From: Olivibacter sp. XZL3
Lineage (GTDB): Bacteria; Bacteroidota; Bacteroidia; Sphingobacteriales; Sphingobacteriaceae
Length of the DNA: 64,000 bases
Direction of reading: 5' to 3'
NCBI RefSeq assembly: GCF_004368405.1
Contig: NZ_SBJH01000008.1
Span: forward strand, 124,001-188,000
The stretch's first letter is position 1, and each line of letters begins with the position of its first letter. Both the position numbers and the translations under genes were made by a program. Below, in pieces: positions 40,994 through 49,771 of this stretch. The notes below the pieces were generated by a model. The model worked only from the letters and a program-made list of their open reading frames with translations, was not told the origin of the DNA and made no database searches.

Positions 40994-42396
40994 ATGCTTA
41001 AAGGTAAATAGATAGTAAAAGTGGTGCCTTTGCCCGGCGTGCTGTTGACCTCAATCTGCCCTTTATGTTGGGTGATTACCTGTTTTACATAATGTAAACC
41101 CAAGCCAAAGCCCTTCACGCGATGTACATTACCGGTTGGCACACGGTAGAAAGGCTGAAAAATGTGCGTGATATCTGTTCGAGCGATTCCAATGCCGTTA
41201 TCTACGATGCTTAATATCCATTGATCGTTTCGTGTTTTACTGATGACCTGAATATGCGCGGGCCCGTTGGTATATTTAACGGCATTCTCCAACAAGTTGT
41301 TGACGGCGTTAGTAATATGCATCTTGTCGATATACACTTTCGGCGCCCCCTCCGTTACCGACAGGGTGATCGGGTGTCGATTAATAAGCTCGTGGTTTTC
41401 AACCAATTGTTGCAATAGTTTGTTGATGTCCACCGCTTCCTGCTGTAAGTACATTCCTTTCCGTTCCCCTACCGCTAAATGTAAAATTTGATCGATGAGG
41501 TTCGTGAGGTGGGTGGCGGACCTGTGTGTCATTTGGAGATATAAGTCGGCCTTTTCCTGCTTGCTTTCCAAACTGAGCTGTTGCAAGGTTTCTGTTGCCG
41601 CCAATACCGTCGCCAAAGGCGTCTTTAACTCATGCGTCATGTTATTTACAAAGTCGTTTTTTATGTCGGCCAATTTCTTTTGCTTAAAAATGGTATATAG
41701 CAAAAAAACTAAACATCCAACGGTAAGGCCTGTCAGTAAGAGCGATGAAAGGAATGCCCAGGCCAAACGTTTGAGAATCCACCAAATGGGTGGTTTGAGA
41801 TATAAGTCGACAAAAAGCTCTTTAGCGGGATCAAGCATCATCGTGGCAGCCTGTATAGGATATTCCGCCAAAATTTCCTTATCCGGCTTACTGACGGGCG
41901 ATGCAAAATGAGGGCCGCGCATCGGCGGCGGTTTCAAATGCTTTTTATCCACGTGTATTGTATCTAAAAAGAATACATCGGCCAACTCGGCACCCAACTT
42001 GGCTTTGTACCGCTTTTGCAGCAATTGTAAGTCGATATGCACGAATGCGCTAGGAAATAGATGGACCGGAAATCCTCTGCTGTCAGTGCTGTCCGTTACA
42101 CCGCGATGCCGAGCCGGCGCAGGAGGCGCCGTGATGGCTTGATCCCCCCTATAAAAAGGTGGCCTATTAGGCGGAAGTTCAGCGCCGTTAAAGGCATGGT
42201 AAACGTCCGGATAGACGGTCCGGAATTGTAACTCCCGTTCCTCCTGCATGCTTTCAAAGAGTGACCTTTCCGCGTAAGCAATAAAGCTCTCTTTTTCGTG
42301 CTGGTAATTGCCAACTAGCCAAAAACACTGAAACACAATCGTTACCACACTAGCTAACGCAATCAAACCCAATAAATACCGGTGTTGTCTAAACAT
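40990..42396 (-). CDS. Sensor histidine kinase
   Basis: A 468-aa inner-membrane kinase. Membrane segment 1 (about 7-29, LLGLIALASVVTIVFQCFWLVG), a periplasmic domain of some 180 residues rich in proline (ELPPNRPPFYRGDQ, APPAPARHRG), and segment 2 (about 208-232, LAWAFLSSLLLTGLTVGCLVFLL). Then HisKA with DFVNNMTHELKTPLATVLAA (the H of HELKTP) and HATPase with NAVNNLLENAVKYTNG, VDNGIGI and VKGFGLGLHYVKQV. What it senses is unknown. Transcribed ahead of the response regulator gene (4-nt overlap) and divergent from the DUF4270/Kelch genes. Confidence 0.93.
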   Translation of the reverse strand: MFRQHRYLLGLIALASVVTIVFQCFWLVGNYQHEKESFIAYAERSLFESMQEERELQFRTVYPDVYHAFNGAELPPNRPPFYRGDQAITAPPAPARHRGVTDSTDSRGFPVHLFPSAFVHIDLQLLQKRYKAKLGAELADVFFLDTIHVDKKHLKPPPMRGPHFASPVSKPDKEILAEYPIQAATMMLDPAKELFVDLYLKPPIWWILKRLAWAFLSSLLLTGLTVGCLVFLLYTIFKQKKLADIKNDFVNNMTHELKTPLATVLAATETLQQLSLESKQEKADLYLQMTHRSATHLTNLIDQILHLAVGERKGMYLQQEAVDINKLLQQLVENHELINRHPITLSVTEGAPKVYIDKMHITNAVNNLLENAVKYTNGPAHIQVISKTRNDQWILSIVDNGIGIARTDITHIFQPFYRVPTGNVHRVKGFGLGLHYVKQVITQHKGQIEVNSTPGKGTTFTIYLPLSI

Positions 42397-42428
42397 GCAT
42401 CCTGAAATAAGTGAGGCAAAATTAAGCG

Positions 42429-42455
42429 TAAGCCAGGCGCCACGGAACTGGCTTA
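42429..42455. promoter_or_regulatory. 8-bp inverted repeat, possible response-regulator site
   Basis: TAAGCCAG (42429-42436) and CTGGCTTA (42448-42455), a perfect 8-bp repeat with an 11-nt spacer, in the gap between the divergent kinase and DUF4270 genes. Two TTAAGC words lie close by. OmpR-type regulators usually bind direct repeats, so this is only a candidate site, or the hairpin of an RNA. Confidence 0.35.
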
Positions 42456-42577
42456 ACTATTTTTAACAATATGTAACAGTAATTAACACTATTCCTGCAC
42501 ACCTTTGCCTCAGTTAAGCAAGCAGCCATCCTATTACGATGGTTGAGCAACTTGCTGCTTGTAAATCAGATGATATA

Positions 42578-43981
42578 ATGATAACAGAACCCAAACCAAA
42601 AAAAGTGACTTACTTTTCTTGTTGGCCTTTGCGGACGAAGCTTTTTGTACTTTCTTTAGCTGCCTTTCACATGCTAGCGTGTACAAAAGAGGGCACAATT
42701 AGTTTAAACAACACCAACGATCAGCTCGGCGCTGAAATCGCCGACAGCATCACAGTGCAGGCCGCAACGTATCAGCTGGATCCCTTGCCAGCCAACGGCC
42801 AAGGGGTGATGTTAGTCGGCAAAATGAGTGATGAAGTGACGGGGGATCTTACCGTATCCAGTTATTTTAGGATCGGCAACGCCGAAATCAGCAGCGTTTC
42901 TTTGCCAAGCGACGCACGTCTAGACTCGGTTTCATTCGCCCTCCCCTATCAAGGCTATTATTATGGTGATACCACCGCGATGCAATCTTTGACCTTGCAT
43001 AGGGTAACGGAAGATATTGAGCTCATTACGGAGTCAAACGCGTGGGAGGAAGATGAACGGCCTGTCTTCGCCAGTGGCTCTACCCTGTTTACCAATAGTA
43101 GTTTTAATTATGACGCAGCGCCGCTAGGGTCGGTTAGTTTTTATCCCAAACCTACGAGTAAAGACACCGTGTTTATCAAACTGGCAGATTCATTTGGACA
43201 AGACCTTTGGGAAAAAATACAAAATAAAACAAGTCAAGTCACCAGCTCCGAAGAGTTTCTTCAATATATGAAGGGCTTTGTATTAAGGCCAACGAATGAG
43301 GCTTCCGTTCTAACGGCATTCCCTGTCGACTCCATCCTACTGAACGTCTATTATTCTTATACCAACACCACCGACGGGAAGAAGGTGCAGGAAAATATAC
43401 AAATGAAAGTGACGGATAATACTTATCAGTTTAACGAAGTACAGGTGGATAGAAGCAGAAGTATCATCAGTCAATTGGCCGCAGACACCGAAGGTGAGCT
43501 ACCGGCTTCAGAGACGAATCAACAGGTGGTGCTGCAGGGCCTAACTGGTTTAGTAACGAAAATTCAGTTCCCCTATCTTTACGAATTTGTAAACCGGAAT
43601 GACGTCATTATTAATAAGGCTGAATTAATTGTCGAAACTCCGGCAAACTCACAGGTACTATATGCCGCGCCAACGGCGTTGAATATCATGTTGGCCAACG
43701 CATATGGTGTGCCCACCTCTTTGTTAACGGCTAGTTATGAAACAACTACACAAACGGCCTACCTCATCAATGACCTCAGCGGTGGTGTCGGCAATGGGCG
43801 TTATACCTTCAATTTAACAGAGTATGTAAGCAATTACCGAGGCGCTGACGAAGACAAGAAAAGCGCCTTGTATCTGACCATTCCGACAAGCGATTTGCTG
43901 GTAAAAGCCGATCGTCTACTAATAGGAAGCGCTGATGGCAGACCGATGATTAAACTCCGCATATTATATACTAAATACTAA
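42578..43981 (+). CDS. DUF4270 family lipoprotein
   Basis: 467 aa from the ATG at 42578, preferred over a GTG-like frame start at 42539. The signal region is unusually long before the hydrophobic core (LFVLSLAAFHMLAC); lipobox MLAC puts the lipid cysteine at residue 35. The rest is a large beta-rich domain of the DUF4270 type found in Bacteroidota, with segments such as DSVSFALPYQGYYYGD and VRLD-like end strands (KLRILYTKY). These proteins are typically cell-surface lipoproteins of unknown function. It is followed 6 nt later by the Kelch lipoprotein and is divergent from the two-component system. Confidence 0.84.
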   Translation: MITEPKPKKVTYFSCWPLRTKLFVLSLAAFHMLACTKEGTISLNNTNDQLGAEIADSITVQAATYQLDPLPANGQGVMLVGKMSDEVTGDLTVSSYFRIGNAEISSVSLPSDARLDSVSFALPYQGYYYGDTTAMQSLTLHRVTEDIELITESNAWEEDERPVFASGSTLFTNSSFNYDAAPLGSVSFYPKPTSKDTVFIKLADSFGQDLWEKIQNKTSQVTSSEEFLQYMKGFVLRPTNEASVLTAFPVDSILLNVYYSYTNTTDGKKVQENIQMKVTDNTYQFNEVQVDRSRSIISQLAADTEGELPASETNQQVVLQGLTGLVTKIQFPYLYEFVNRNDVIINKAELIVETPANSQVLYAAPTALNIMLANAYGVPTSLLTASYETTTQTAYLINDLSGGVGNGRYTFNLTEYVSNYRGADEDKKSALYLTIPTSDLLVKADRLLIGSADGRPMIKLRILYTKY

Positions 43982-43987
43982 TAAAAA

Positions 43988-44986
43988 ATGAAGACTAAAT
44001 TTCTTAAATTAAGCATGATGTTTCTTGTGCTACTGACGGCCGTTGCTTGTAGTAAAGACCAGGAAGAAGACGATAATGAAGAATGGGTACGTGGTGTAGA
44101 CTTTGACGGGCTTCCCAGAAGCGGTGCGGCAAGTTTTACCATTAACGATGATGTGTACATTACCACGGGCTATGGAACGAGTAGTACACGGTTCGTTGAT
44201 ACCTGGGGTTATGACGTGGCGACTGCAACGTGGAGTAGTAAAGCCAGCTTTCCGGGCGAAGCACGTAATAACGCCGTTGCCTTTGCAATTAATGGGAAGG
44301 GCTATGTAGGACTAGGAACCAACGGAACGAAAATGTATGATGATTTCTATGAGTACGACCCACAACAAGACACATGGACCCAAATTGCATCTTTTCCAGG
44401 TATAGCGCGTTATGGCGCGGTAAGCTTTGTGGTTAATAATACGCCTTATGTGGGTTGCGGACAAGATGTGGATGCTCAGGACTACAACGACTTTTATACC
44501 TATTCGCCCAGCAATAATACGTGGACAAAAGTAAATAGTACGCCCGAAAAAAGGAGTTTTGCCTTTAGTTTTGTGATCAATAACGTCGCTTACCTTGGTG
44601 GCGGTACTAATAATAACGCCTATGTGTCTAGTTTTTACGCCTTTGATGGCCAAAATTGGACAACCAAAGAACCACTTAGTGGTAGAACGGACGACTATAC
44701 TTACGATTTACGTCGGAGGTTTCCAGCTGTTTTTGTAATTGGTAACTATGGCTTTATCTCTGGAGGTACCAACAGCTCTATATTAAGTTCGACATGGAGG
44801 TACGACCCTTCTGTTGATTATTGGGTTGAACATGACGACTTCACCATAAACGGGGCCTCTTCCAGACAACAAGCGGTGGCCTTTTCGTTCAACGGTGTAG
44901 GTTATGTTGTCGGCGGAAGAAGCGGAAGTACACCCTTTGACGATATCTGGCAATTTACGCCTGATTTAGGAAAACACCCAAATTAA
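43988..44986 (+). CDS. Kelch-repeat lipoprotein
   Basis: 332 aa. Lipobox at residues 18-21 (AVAC), then SKDQEEDDNEEW, an acidic surface-export-like tail. Six to seven Kelch repeats follow, each with a glycine pair and a W about 40 residues on: AASFTINDDVYITTGYG, AVAFAINGKGYVGLG, AVSFVVNNTPYVGCG, AFSFVINNVAYLGGG, VFVIGNYGFISGG, AVAFSFNGVGYVVGG. Surface Kelch propellers bind sugars or proteins; the ligand is unknown. It begins 6 nt after the DUF4270 gene and forms an operon with it, ending at a very strong terminator. Confidence 0.9.
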   Translation: MKTKFLKLSMMFLVLLTAVACSKDQEEDDNEEWVRGVDFDGLPRSGAASFTINDDVYITTGYGTSSTRFVDTWGYDVATATWSSKASFPGEARNNAVAFAINGKGYVGLGTNGTKMYDDFYEYDPQQDTWTQIASFPGIARYGAVSFVVNNTPYVGCGQDVDAQDYNDFYTYSPSNNTWTKVNSTPEKRSFAFSFVINNVAYLGGGTNNNAYVSSFYAFDGQNWTTKEPLSGRTDDYTYDLRRRFPAVFVIGNYGFISGGTNSSILSSTWRYDPSVDYWVEHDDFTINGASSRQQAVAFSFNGVGYVVGGRSGSTPFDDIWQFTPDLGKHPN

Positions 44987-45014
44987 TTCATGTAGCTTGT
45001 TAGCTTAAGGCAAT

Positions 45015-45072
45015 AAACCGAAAATTTTTGCGGCCCTTCCTGTATGTGGAGGGCCGCAAAAATTTTCGGTTT
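45015..45072. terminator. Bidirectional rho-independent terminator
   Basis: A perfect 23-bp inverted repeat (45015-45037 with 45050-45072) around a 12-nt loop. The central part is GC-rich (GCGGCCCT) and both ends carry A/T runs, so it can end transcription from both the Kelch and the convergent aldo/keto reductase gene. Confidence 0.88.
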
Positions 45073-45089
45073 CGCATAAAAAGAAGGCC

Positions 45090-46121
45090 TTATTCCAGTT
45101 CAGCTGATTTAGCCCAAAGGTTAACAGCGCCGTCTTGAGCAAATCGATCAATTTGTTGAAGTTCTTCCTCTGTAAAATGCAAGTTATCGATTGCGCCAAC
45201 GCAATCCACTACCTGTTCCGGCTTGCTCGCACCTATTAAAGCCGATGTCACCTCCTTTTTCCTTAGCACCCAAGCGATCGCCATTTGCGCCAATGTCTGT
45301 CCGCGTGCCGCAGCAATATCATTGAGTGATTTAATATTAGCCAAATTCTGTTCACTTAAGAAATCCGGATTCAACGATTTATGCTGGCTGGCCCGACTAT
45401 CTTCGGGTATCGCCTGTAAGTATTTGGTGGTGAGCATTCCCTGCGCCAAAGGCGAAAAGACAATGGATCCCATGCCGGTATCATCCAAGGCCTGAAGTAA
45501 TCCGTCTCCTTCAATCCATCGGTTCAGGAGCGAATAGCTTGGTTGGTGGATAAGGCATGGCGTGCCGAGTTCGCGTAATATGGCAGCCGCTTCACGCGTT
45601 CTTTGGGCATTATAAGACGAAATCCCTGCATAAAGGGCCCTGCCCGAACGTACAATATGGTCGAGTGCCATCATGGTTTCCTCTAACGGTGTGTTCGGGT
45701 CAAAGCGATGTGAATAGAAAATATCAACGTATTCCAAGCCCATGCGCTTTAGGCTTTGATCGCAACTCGCAATCAAATACTTTCGGCTGCCCCATTCCCC
45801 ATAAGGGCCGGGCCACATATCGTAACCCGCTTTGGAAGAAATAATCAATTCATCGCGTAGCCCGGTAAAATCTTCCCTTAAAATCCTTCCAAAAGCGAGT
45901 TCAGCGCTTCCGGGAGGAGGTCCGTAATTATTAGCAAGGTCAAAGTGCGTAATGCCGAGATCGAAGGCGGTTTGACAAATGGCTCTTTTCGTCTTATGTG
46001 GAGTGTCGTCACCGAAATTATGCCATAAACCTAAGGATATAGCGGGCAGTTTAAGACCACTCCGTCCACAGCTGTTATAGATCATCCGATCATATCGATC
46101 GGGATTAGGAGTCCAATTCAT
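45090..46121 (-). CDS. Aldo/keto reductase, YghZ-like (L-glyceraldehyde 3-phosphate reductase type)
   Basis: A 343-aa NADPH-dependent reductase. MIYNSCGRSGLKLPAISLGLWHNFGD and FDLANNYGPPPGSAELAFGRIL are characteristic of the YghZ/Gpr group that detoxifies L-glyceraldehyde 3-phosphate and methylglyoxal. Catalytic residues: Asp and Tyr in FDLANNYG, Lys in IISSKAGYDMW, His in DIFYSHRFD. WGSRKYLIASCDQSLKRMG and QMAIAWVLRKKEVTSALIGAS also fit. The group name is a family inference; substrate is not proven. Convergent with the Kelch lipoprotein. Confidence 0.9.
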   Translation of the reverse strand: MNWTPNPDRYDRMIYNSCGRSGLKLPAISLGLWHNFGDDTPHKTKRAICQTAFDLGITHFDLANNYGPPPGSAELAFGRILREDFTGLRDELIISSKAGYDMWPGPYGEWGSRKYLIASCDQSLKRMGLEYVDIFYSHRFDPNTPLEETMMALDHIVRSGRALYAGISSYNAQRTREAAAILRELGTPCLIHQPSYSLLNRWIEGDGLLQALDDTGMGSIVFSPLAQGMLTTKYLQAIPEDSRASQHKSLNPDFLSEQNLANIKSLNDIAAARGQTLAQMAIAWVLRKKEVTSALIGASKPEQVVDCVGAIDNLHFTEEELQQIDRFAQDGAVNLWAKSAELE

Positions 46122-46236
46122 AAGGCTAATATATTAAGTATAGTACAGGTGCTAAAGATATAATTTGTCTGATAAAATAGCGCGCGAACGGCCGCTCATA
46201 ATAAAATTAGCATACGCTATACTGTTCGGTATTTTG

Positions 46237-47142
46237 CTATAATGAATCCCGTTCAGCGGAAACCAACTGTTTTCTTTTTTCTTGCTCTTGCACTATTTTT
46301 TCCAGATGCGGTTTAAATTCTTTGACGAGTTCTTCCTCCGTTATTTTGTTTGCATCCGGATCTTCGAGCAATTTCAACCAAGGTTTTGGTGCCTCGTAAT
46401 CATATGCGCCGAAAACGATTACCGGGGTGCCGTTGGCCAAAACATGCTGATCTTTTTCTACAATCCATTGTTCAGCCCAGTCATAGAGCCATCTGGCATC
46501 CTGTTCCAATAGGCGTAAGCAGGAATGAGACGCAGGATAGCCTGGCATGGTATATTGATGCCAACCGATACCTTCCTTATTCCTGATATTGAAATTCCAC
46601 CGAAGGAGCCACTCATCGTCGGCGGTGCTTACATGTTCCTCCGCCTTCCAGTTCGCAAAAGAAAGTCCGGTTTTCGTGGGGTGAGCTTTACTGCCCATGC
46701 TGCTGGGTCCCCATCGTACCAGTTGACCATGTTCATAAGCAGCGAATGCCTGAATGGGATACGCAAAAAACACCATTTTATCCACAGGTCTGAGGTCTTT
46801 TAGCTTTAATGGAAAAGGTGTATAACTGTTGACATCTGTCCATACCGAGTCAGGAACGACCAGCGAATCTACGCGGCTGAAATTATCGAAATCAATGCGG
46901 TTTAAGGCTAAAATGACATGTTGTTGTTGAGCAGTGTATCGTTTCTTAAAACTTCTCAGTGCGGTATCATTGCCCTTTACTGCAAAACTTTTATACTTAC
47001 CGGAATAGAGATCGATCTCGGGTACTTTATGTTCGGGTTTATTGGTTTCGGCTTGGTGGTTTGGCTTCCTATCTTCGTTGCACGCAAATAGTAATACGCA
47101 AAATGAGGATACAAAGATCCAATGAAAAAGCGTTCTTATCAT
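46237..47142 (-). CDS. L,D-transpeptidase family lipoprotein
   Basis: Exported YkuD-fold enzyme, 301 aa, which in relatives forms 3-3 peptidoglycan cross-links or anchors proteins to the wall. Signal peptide with lipobox LLFAC (Cys 21), so a periplasmic lipoprotein. The active site is HQYTMPGYPASHSCLRLLEQDARWLYDW, where C208 in SHSCLRL is the nucleophile and the preceding His the partner. Other fold segments: VVFFAY-like strand at about 125 and GSKAHPTKTGLSFANWK. Divergent from the diadenylate cyclase gene with 85 nt between starts. Confidence 0.9.
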   Translation of the reverse strand: MIRTLFHWIFVSSFCVLLFACNEDRKPNHQAETNKPEHKVPEIDLYSGKYKSFAVKGNDTALRSFKKRYTAQQQHVILALNRIDFDNFSRVDSLVVPDSVWTDVNSYTPFPLKLKDLRPVDKMVFFAYPIQAFAAYEHGQLVRWGPSSMGSKAHPTKTGLSFANWKAEEHVSTADDEWLLRWNFNIRNKEGIGWHQYTMPGYPASHSCLRLLEQDARWLYDWAEQWIVEKDQHVLANGTPVIVFGAYDYEAPKPWLKLLEDPDANKITEEELVKEFKPHLEKIVQEQEKRKQLVSAERDSL

Positions 47143-47216
47143 AGTTGTTGTACTTTGTTTAAAAGAATAACAGCGTGCTTACGAAATTGTGTGAAGTGTT
47201 TTTAGGCAAAATTAGC

Positions 47217-47224
47217 TAAGTTTG
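47217..47224 (+). promoter_or_regulatory. -7 box abutting the cyclase start codon
   Basis: TAAGTTTG matches TAnnTTTG and ends 4 nt before the cyclase ATG (47228). Transcription would start about at the ATG, so the mRNA may be leaderless. A suitable -33 TTG is not at the normal distance (nearest is 27 nt away). Confidence 0.4.
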
Positions 47225-47227
47225 GGT

Positions 47228-48352
47228 ATGATTTCCGAAAGTACATATCTCGCCGCCAAAATGATTTCTGGAACATTGGAGCAGTATTTTGCCGAACAAG
47301 TGGCGGGTCAGATAAACGTGACGGGGAACGCCTATTTCCCAAAGGCTAATATTATCGAGTCGATTATTGATTCCGCTTTTTGGGCAAGCTTACGGCGTGA
47401 GGAGGGCTACTCGCCCAAAATTTCGATTGCTTTGATGGCGCCCGGCACCGTATCGCATCCTATACGTTTTGCGAACCCGGTACGTTTTACGCCTTACAAC
47501 TTAGTGAAACTATCTCCTGCGGTTATTCAACCTAGCATTCACTTAGGCGTTTGGTATGAAGGAAATAACCTCATGATCTGGGGGACCACGCATGATATTC
47601 CGGATTGGTGCTTGGTGTTGGAAGTGATTGAGCCAGGCTTATTGGTTGTAAAACATAAAAGACACGGGGGCTATGGCAAGTTTGTCAATATTGCTGTACT
47701 GAAAGGCGATCAGATTAAAATGATTGACGAGCGCAATTTGGAGCTGACAGGGTATCCCCAACTGCTGGCCTCTCTTTTAGGCATGCCTTCGCGTACTGTT
47801 ATCGATCATACAGTCAACATGCTGGTGGAGCTTGCGGTTGCCATGCGTAGACACGCGCGGGGGGGACTGTTACTGCTAGTTCCATCCAATCAGGACGTAT
47901 GGAAGGAGTCCATCGTACAACCTATTGGGTACTCTATTAATCCGGTATACCGTGTGCTGGCTGATTTAGTAGCAAAAAATCAGGAAGATACCTTACGGGA
48001 AGATATTTTGAAAAGCATCGATGTGATAGGCGGATTTACCGCAATAGACGGGGCTACTATCCTTAATACCAACTACGAATTATTGGCTTTTGGCGCTAAA
48101 GTGGCACGCAGGGCTAGCCATGCGCCCGTACCGAAGGTATTGATCACAGAGCCGGTAGTAGGACAGGAAGCGGAGCTAGTTGATCCGGTAAAAATCGGCG
48201 GGACACGCCATTTGGCTGCTGCGCAGTTTGTGCACGACCAAAAGGAAGCAACCGCTTTAGTAGCCTCGCAAGACGGATTGTTTACCGTTTTTAGCTGGTC
48301 CGAGTCCCTACAAATGGTTCAAGCGCATCGCATTGATGCCTTACTGTTGTAG
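47228..48352 (+). CDS. DACNV-type diadenylate cyclase domain protein
   Basis: 374 aa from the ATG at 47228 (a TTG at 47222 is rejected). No signal peptide or membrane helix, so cytoplasmic. The N-terminal region (1-260) matches the putative sensor domain DACNV. The C-terminal part has the DAC catalytic motifs: DGA (D274 in IDGATILN) and GTRH (G325-H328 in GGTRHLAAAQF), as needed to make c-di-AMP. The two motifs are about 51 residues apart, wider than in DisA and CdaA (about 31), through an inserted stretch. Ligand and activity are not proven. Divergent from a cell-wall L,D-transpeptidase and convergent with Ku; c-di-AMP commonly controls wall and osmotic balance. Confidence 0.75.
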   Translation: MISESTYLAAKMISGTLEQYFAEQVAGQINVTGNAYFPKANIIESIIDSAFWASLRREEGYSPKISIALMAPGTVSHPIRFANPVRFTPYNLVKLSPAVIQPSIHLGVWYEGNNLMIWGTTHDIPDWCLVLEVIEPGLLVVKHKRHGGYGKFVNIAVLKGDQIKMIDERNLELTGYPQLLASLLGMPSRTVIDHTVNMLVELAVAMRRHARGGLLLLVPSNQDVWKESIVQPIGYSINPVYRVLADLVAKNQEDTLREDILKSIDVIGGFTAIDGATILNTNYELLAFGAKVARRASHAPVPKVLITEPVVGQEAELVDPVKIGGTRHLAAAQFVHDQKEATALVASQDGLFTVFSWSESLQMVQAHRIDALLL

Positions 48353-48422
48353 GTGTTAAGTTATAGGTTGTACGTATTAAGTTTTATGTTTATTCCCCGC
48401 TCAATTAGTTAAGCGTTCTGCG

Positions 48423-49178
48423 TCACCCTAAACTTGCTTTCAGCTTTTCTAGCAAGTCGTTAGTTTGCGTAGCTTTAACCTTCATCTTACGTACTTTTGG
48501 CCGTTTACCTTTCGCTCGCTCTTTAATGATTTTTAGCAATTCATTTGTGTATTCGTCTTTATATGCAGACACATCAAAGGAACTACTATGTCGATTTACG
48601 AGCTCCAAAGCCATATCAATTTCCGCTTTGGTGAGTTTGATGTTGTCAGGTATGTTCAATTCTTCGGGCGATCGAATTTCCTGTTCGAAGCGAAGCTTGT
48701 TCAGAATAAGTAAGTTACCCTTCGCGCGGATCATGCAAAGGTTCTCTCCTGCACGCATGACGAAAGTAGCCAAGCCTACCATACCTGCTTTTTCTAATGC
48801 TTTTACTAATAAATGATACGCTTTTTGTCCACCCTTTTGTGGTTCTATGTAATAGGGTGCTTCAAAATACATGCTGTCCACCTCTTTTTCTTTTACGAAT
48901 GACTGGATATTGATCATCTTGTTTTTTTCGGGACTGGCCTCTTCAAAGTCGGTATCTTCCAATATCACGTAATTGTCGTTCAACATATATCCCTTTACAA
49001 TATTGTCCCAAGGAACCTCTTTGCCCGTATTTTCGTTAACCCGCTGGTAGCGGACTCGCGAATGGTCCTTACGATCCAACATGTCAAAGTCCAAGCGACT
49101 TTGTTCCGTTGCACTAAATAATTTAACCGGTATATTAACCAGTCCGAAACCGATAGCGCCCGTCCAAATAGCTCTCAT
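48423..49178 (-). CDS. ku: Non-homologous end joining protein Ku
   Basis: Bacterial Ku, 251 aa from the ATG at 49178. The longer frame reaching 49268 adds 30 residues (MDTILKALLL...) that do not match the family start; MRAIWTGAIGFGLVNIPVKLFSATEQ is the standard N terminus. Homodimeric ring that binds DNA ends and recruits LigD. Seen: DFDMLDRKDHSRVRYQRVNENTGKEV, MINIQSFVKEKEVDSMYFEAPYYIEPQ, LIRAKGNLL-like strand near 160 and the basic C terminus (KGKRPKVRKMKVKATQ). ligD is not in the window; it may be elsewhere. The gene is convergent with the cyclase gene and divergent from DUF2795. Confidence 0.93.
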   Translation of the reverse strand: MRAIWTGAIGFGLVNIPVKLFSATEQSRLDFDMLDRKDHSRVRYQRVNENTGKEVPWDNIVKGYMLNDNYVILEDTDFEEASPEKNKMINIQSFVKEKEVDSMYFEAPYYIEPQKGGQKAYHLLVKALEKAGMVGLATFVMRAGENLCMIRAKGNLLILNKLRFEQEIRSPEELNIPDNIKLTKAEIDMALELVNRHSSSFDVSAYKDEYTNELLKIIKERAKGKRPKVRKMKVKATQTNDLLEKLKASLG

Positions 49179-49401
49179 ATGCTCGTTTATTACAATCTTA
49201 TTACACGGGAATAACAGCCGAAATTGTGTTAAGTTTGTTAGTAATAAAGCTTTTAAAATTGTATCCAAAATCTTATATTCGGGCCAATATTTTTGAGGTA
49301 TGTCAGAAAAAACGCATTTAGGTCTCGTTTGGTTCAGTTTTTGTTTAGTGCGTTTTGATTTTATGACAAAATTTTTTGTATAAAAGAATTAAGGAAGAAT
49401 T

Positions 49402-49623
49402 ATGTATTGGACATTAGAATTGGCTTCGCATCTAGAAGATGCACCATGGCCAGCAACAAAGGATGAATTAATTGATTACGCTATTCGTTCCGGTGCACCA
49501 GAAGGCGTGTTGGAGAATCTGAATGAGATGGAAGACGATGGTGAGGCCTACGAAAGTATCGAGGAGGTATGGCCTGATTATCCTACTAAAGACGATTTCC
49601 TTTTCAATGAAGATGAATACTAA
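49402..49623 (+). CDS. Small DUF2795 domain protein
   Basis: A 73-aa acidic soluble protein: MYWTLELASHLEDAPWPATKDELIDYAIRSGAPEGVLENLNEMEDDGEAYESIEEVWPDYPTKDDF. The sequence ELASHLEDAPWPATKDELIDYA is typical of DUF2795, a helix-rich fold of unknown function frequent in Bacteroidota. A GGAAGA motif precedes the ATG, and a terminator follows the stop by 9 nt. It stands alone between Ku and the DnaQ-type gene. Confidence 0.84.
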   Translation: MYWTLELASHLEDAPWPATKDELIDYAIRSGAPEGVLENLNEMEDDGEAYESIEEVWPDYPTKDDFLFNEDEY

Positions 49624-49632
49624 GGTTTTATA

Positions 49633-49664
49633 AGGCGCCGAATTCAACAATGATCTCGGCGCCT
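49633..49664 (+). terminator. Terminator of the DUF2795 gene
   Basis: AGGCGCCGA (49633-49641) and TCGGCGCCT (49656-49664), a perfect 9-bp stem with a 14-nt loop, followed by CTTATTTTTT on the plus strand. Confidence 0.82.
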
Positions 49665-49771
49665 CTTATTTTTTCGGCCATTCTGTCAGTGTCAATCACA
49701 TGAACCTTGTGCCAACCTAACATAGTAATTTCTGCAAACTGATTTATTGAATATATAGGAACGACGCCTTG

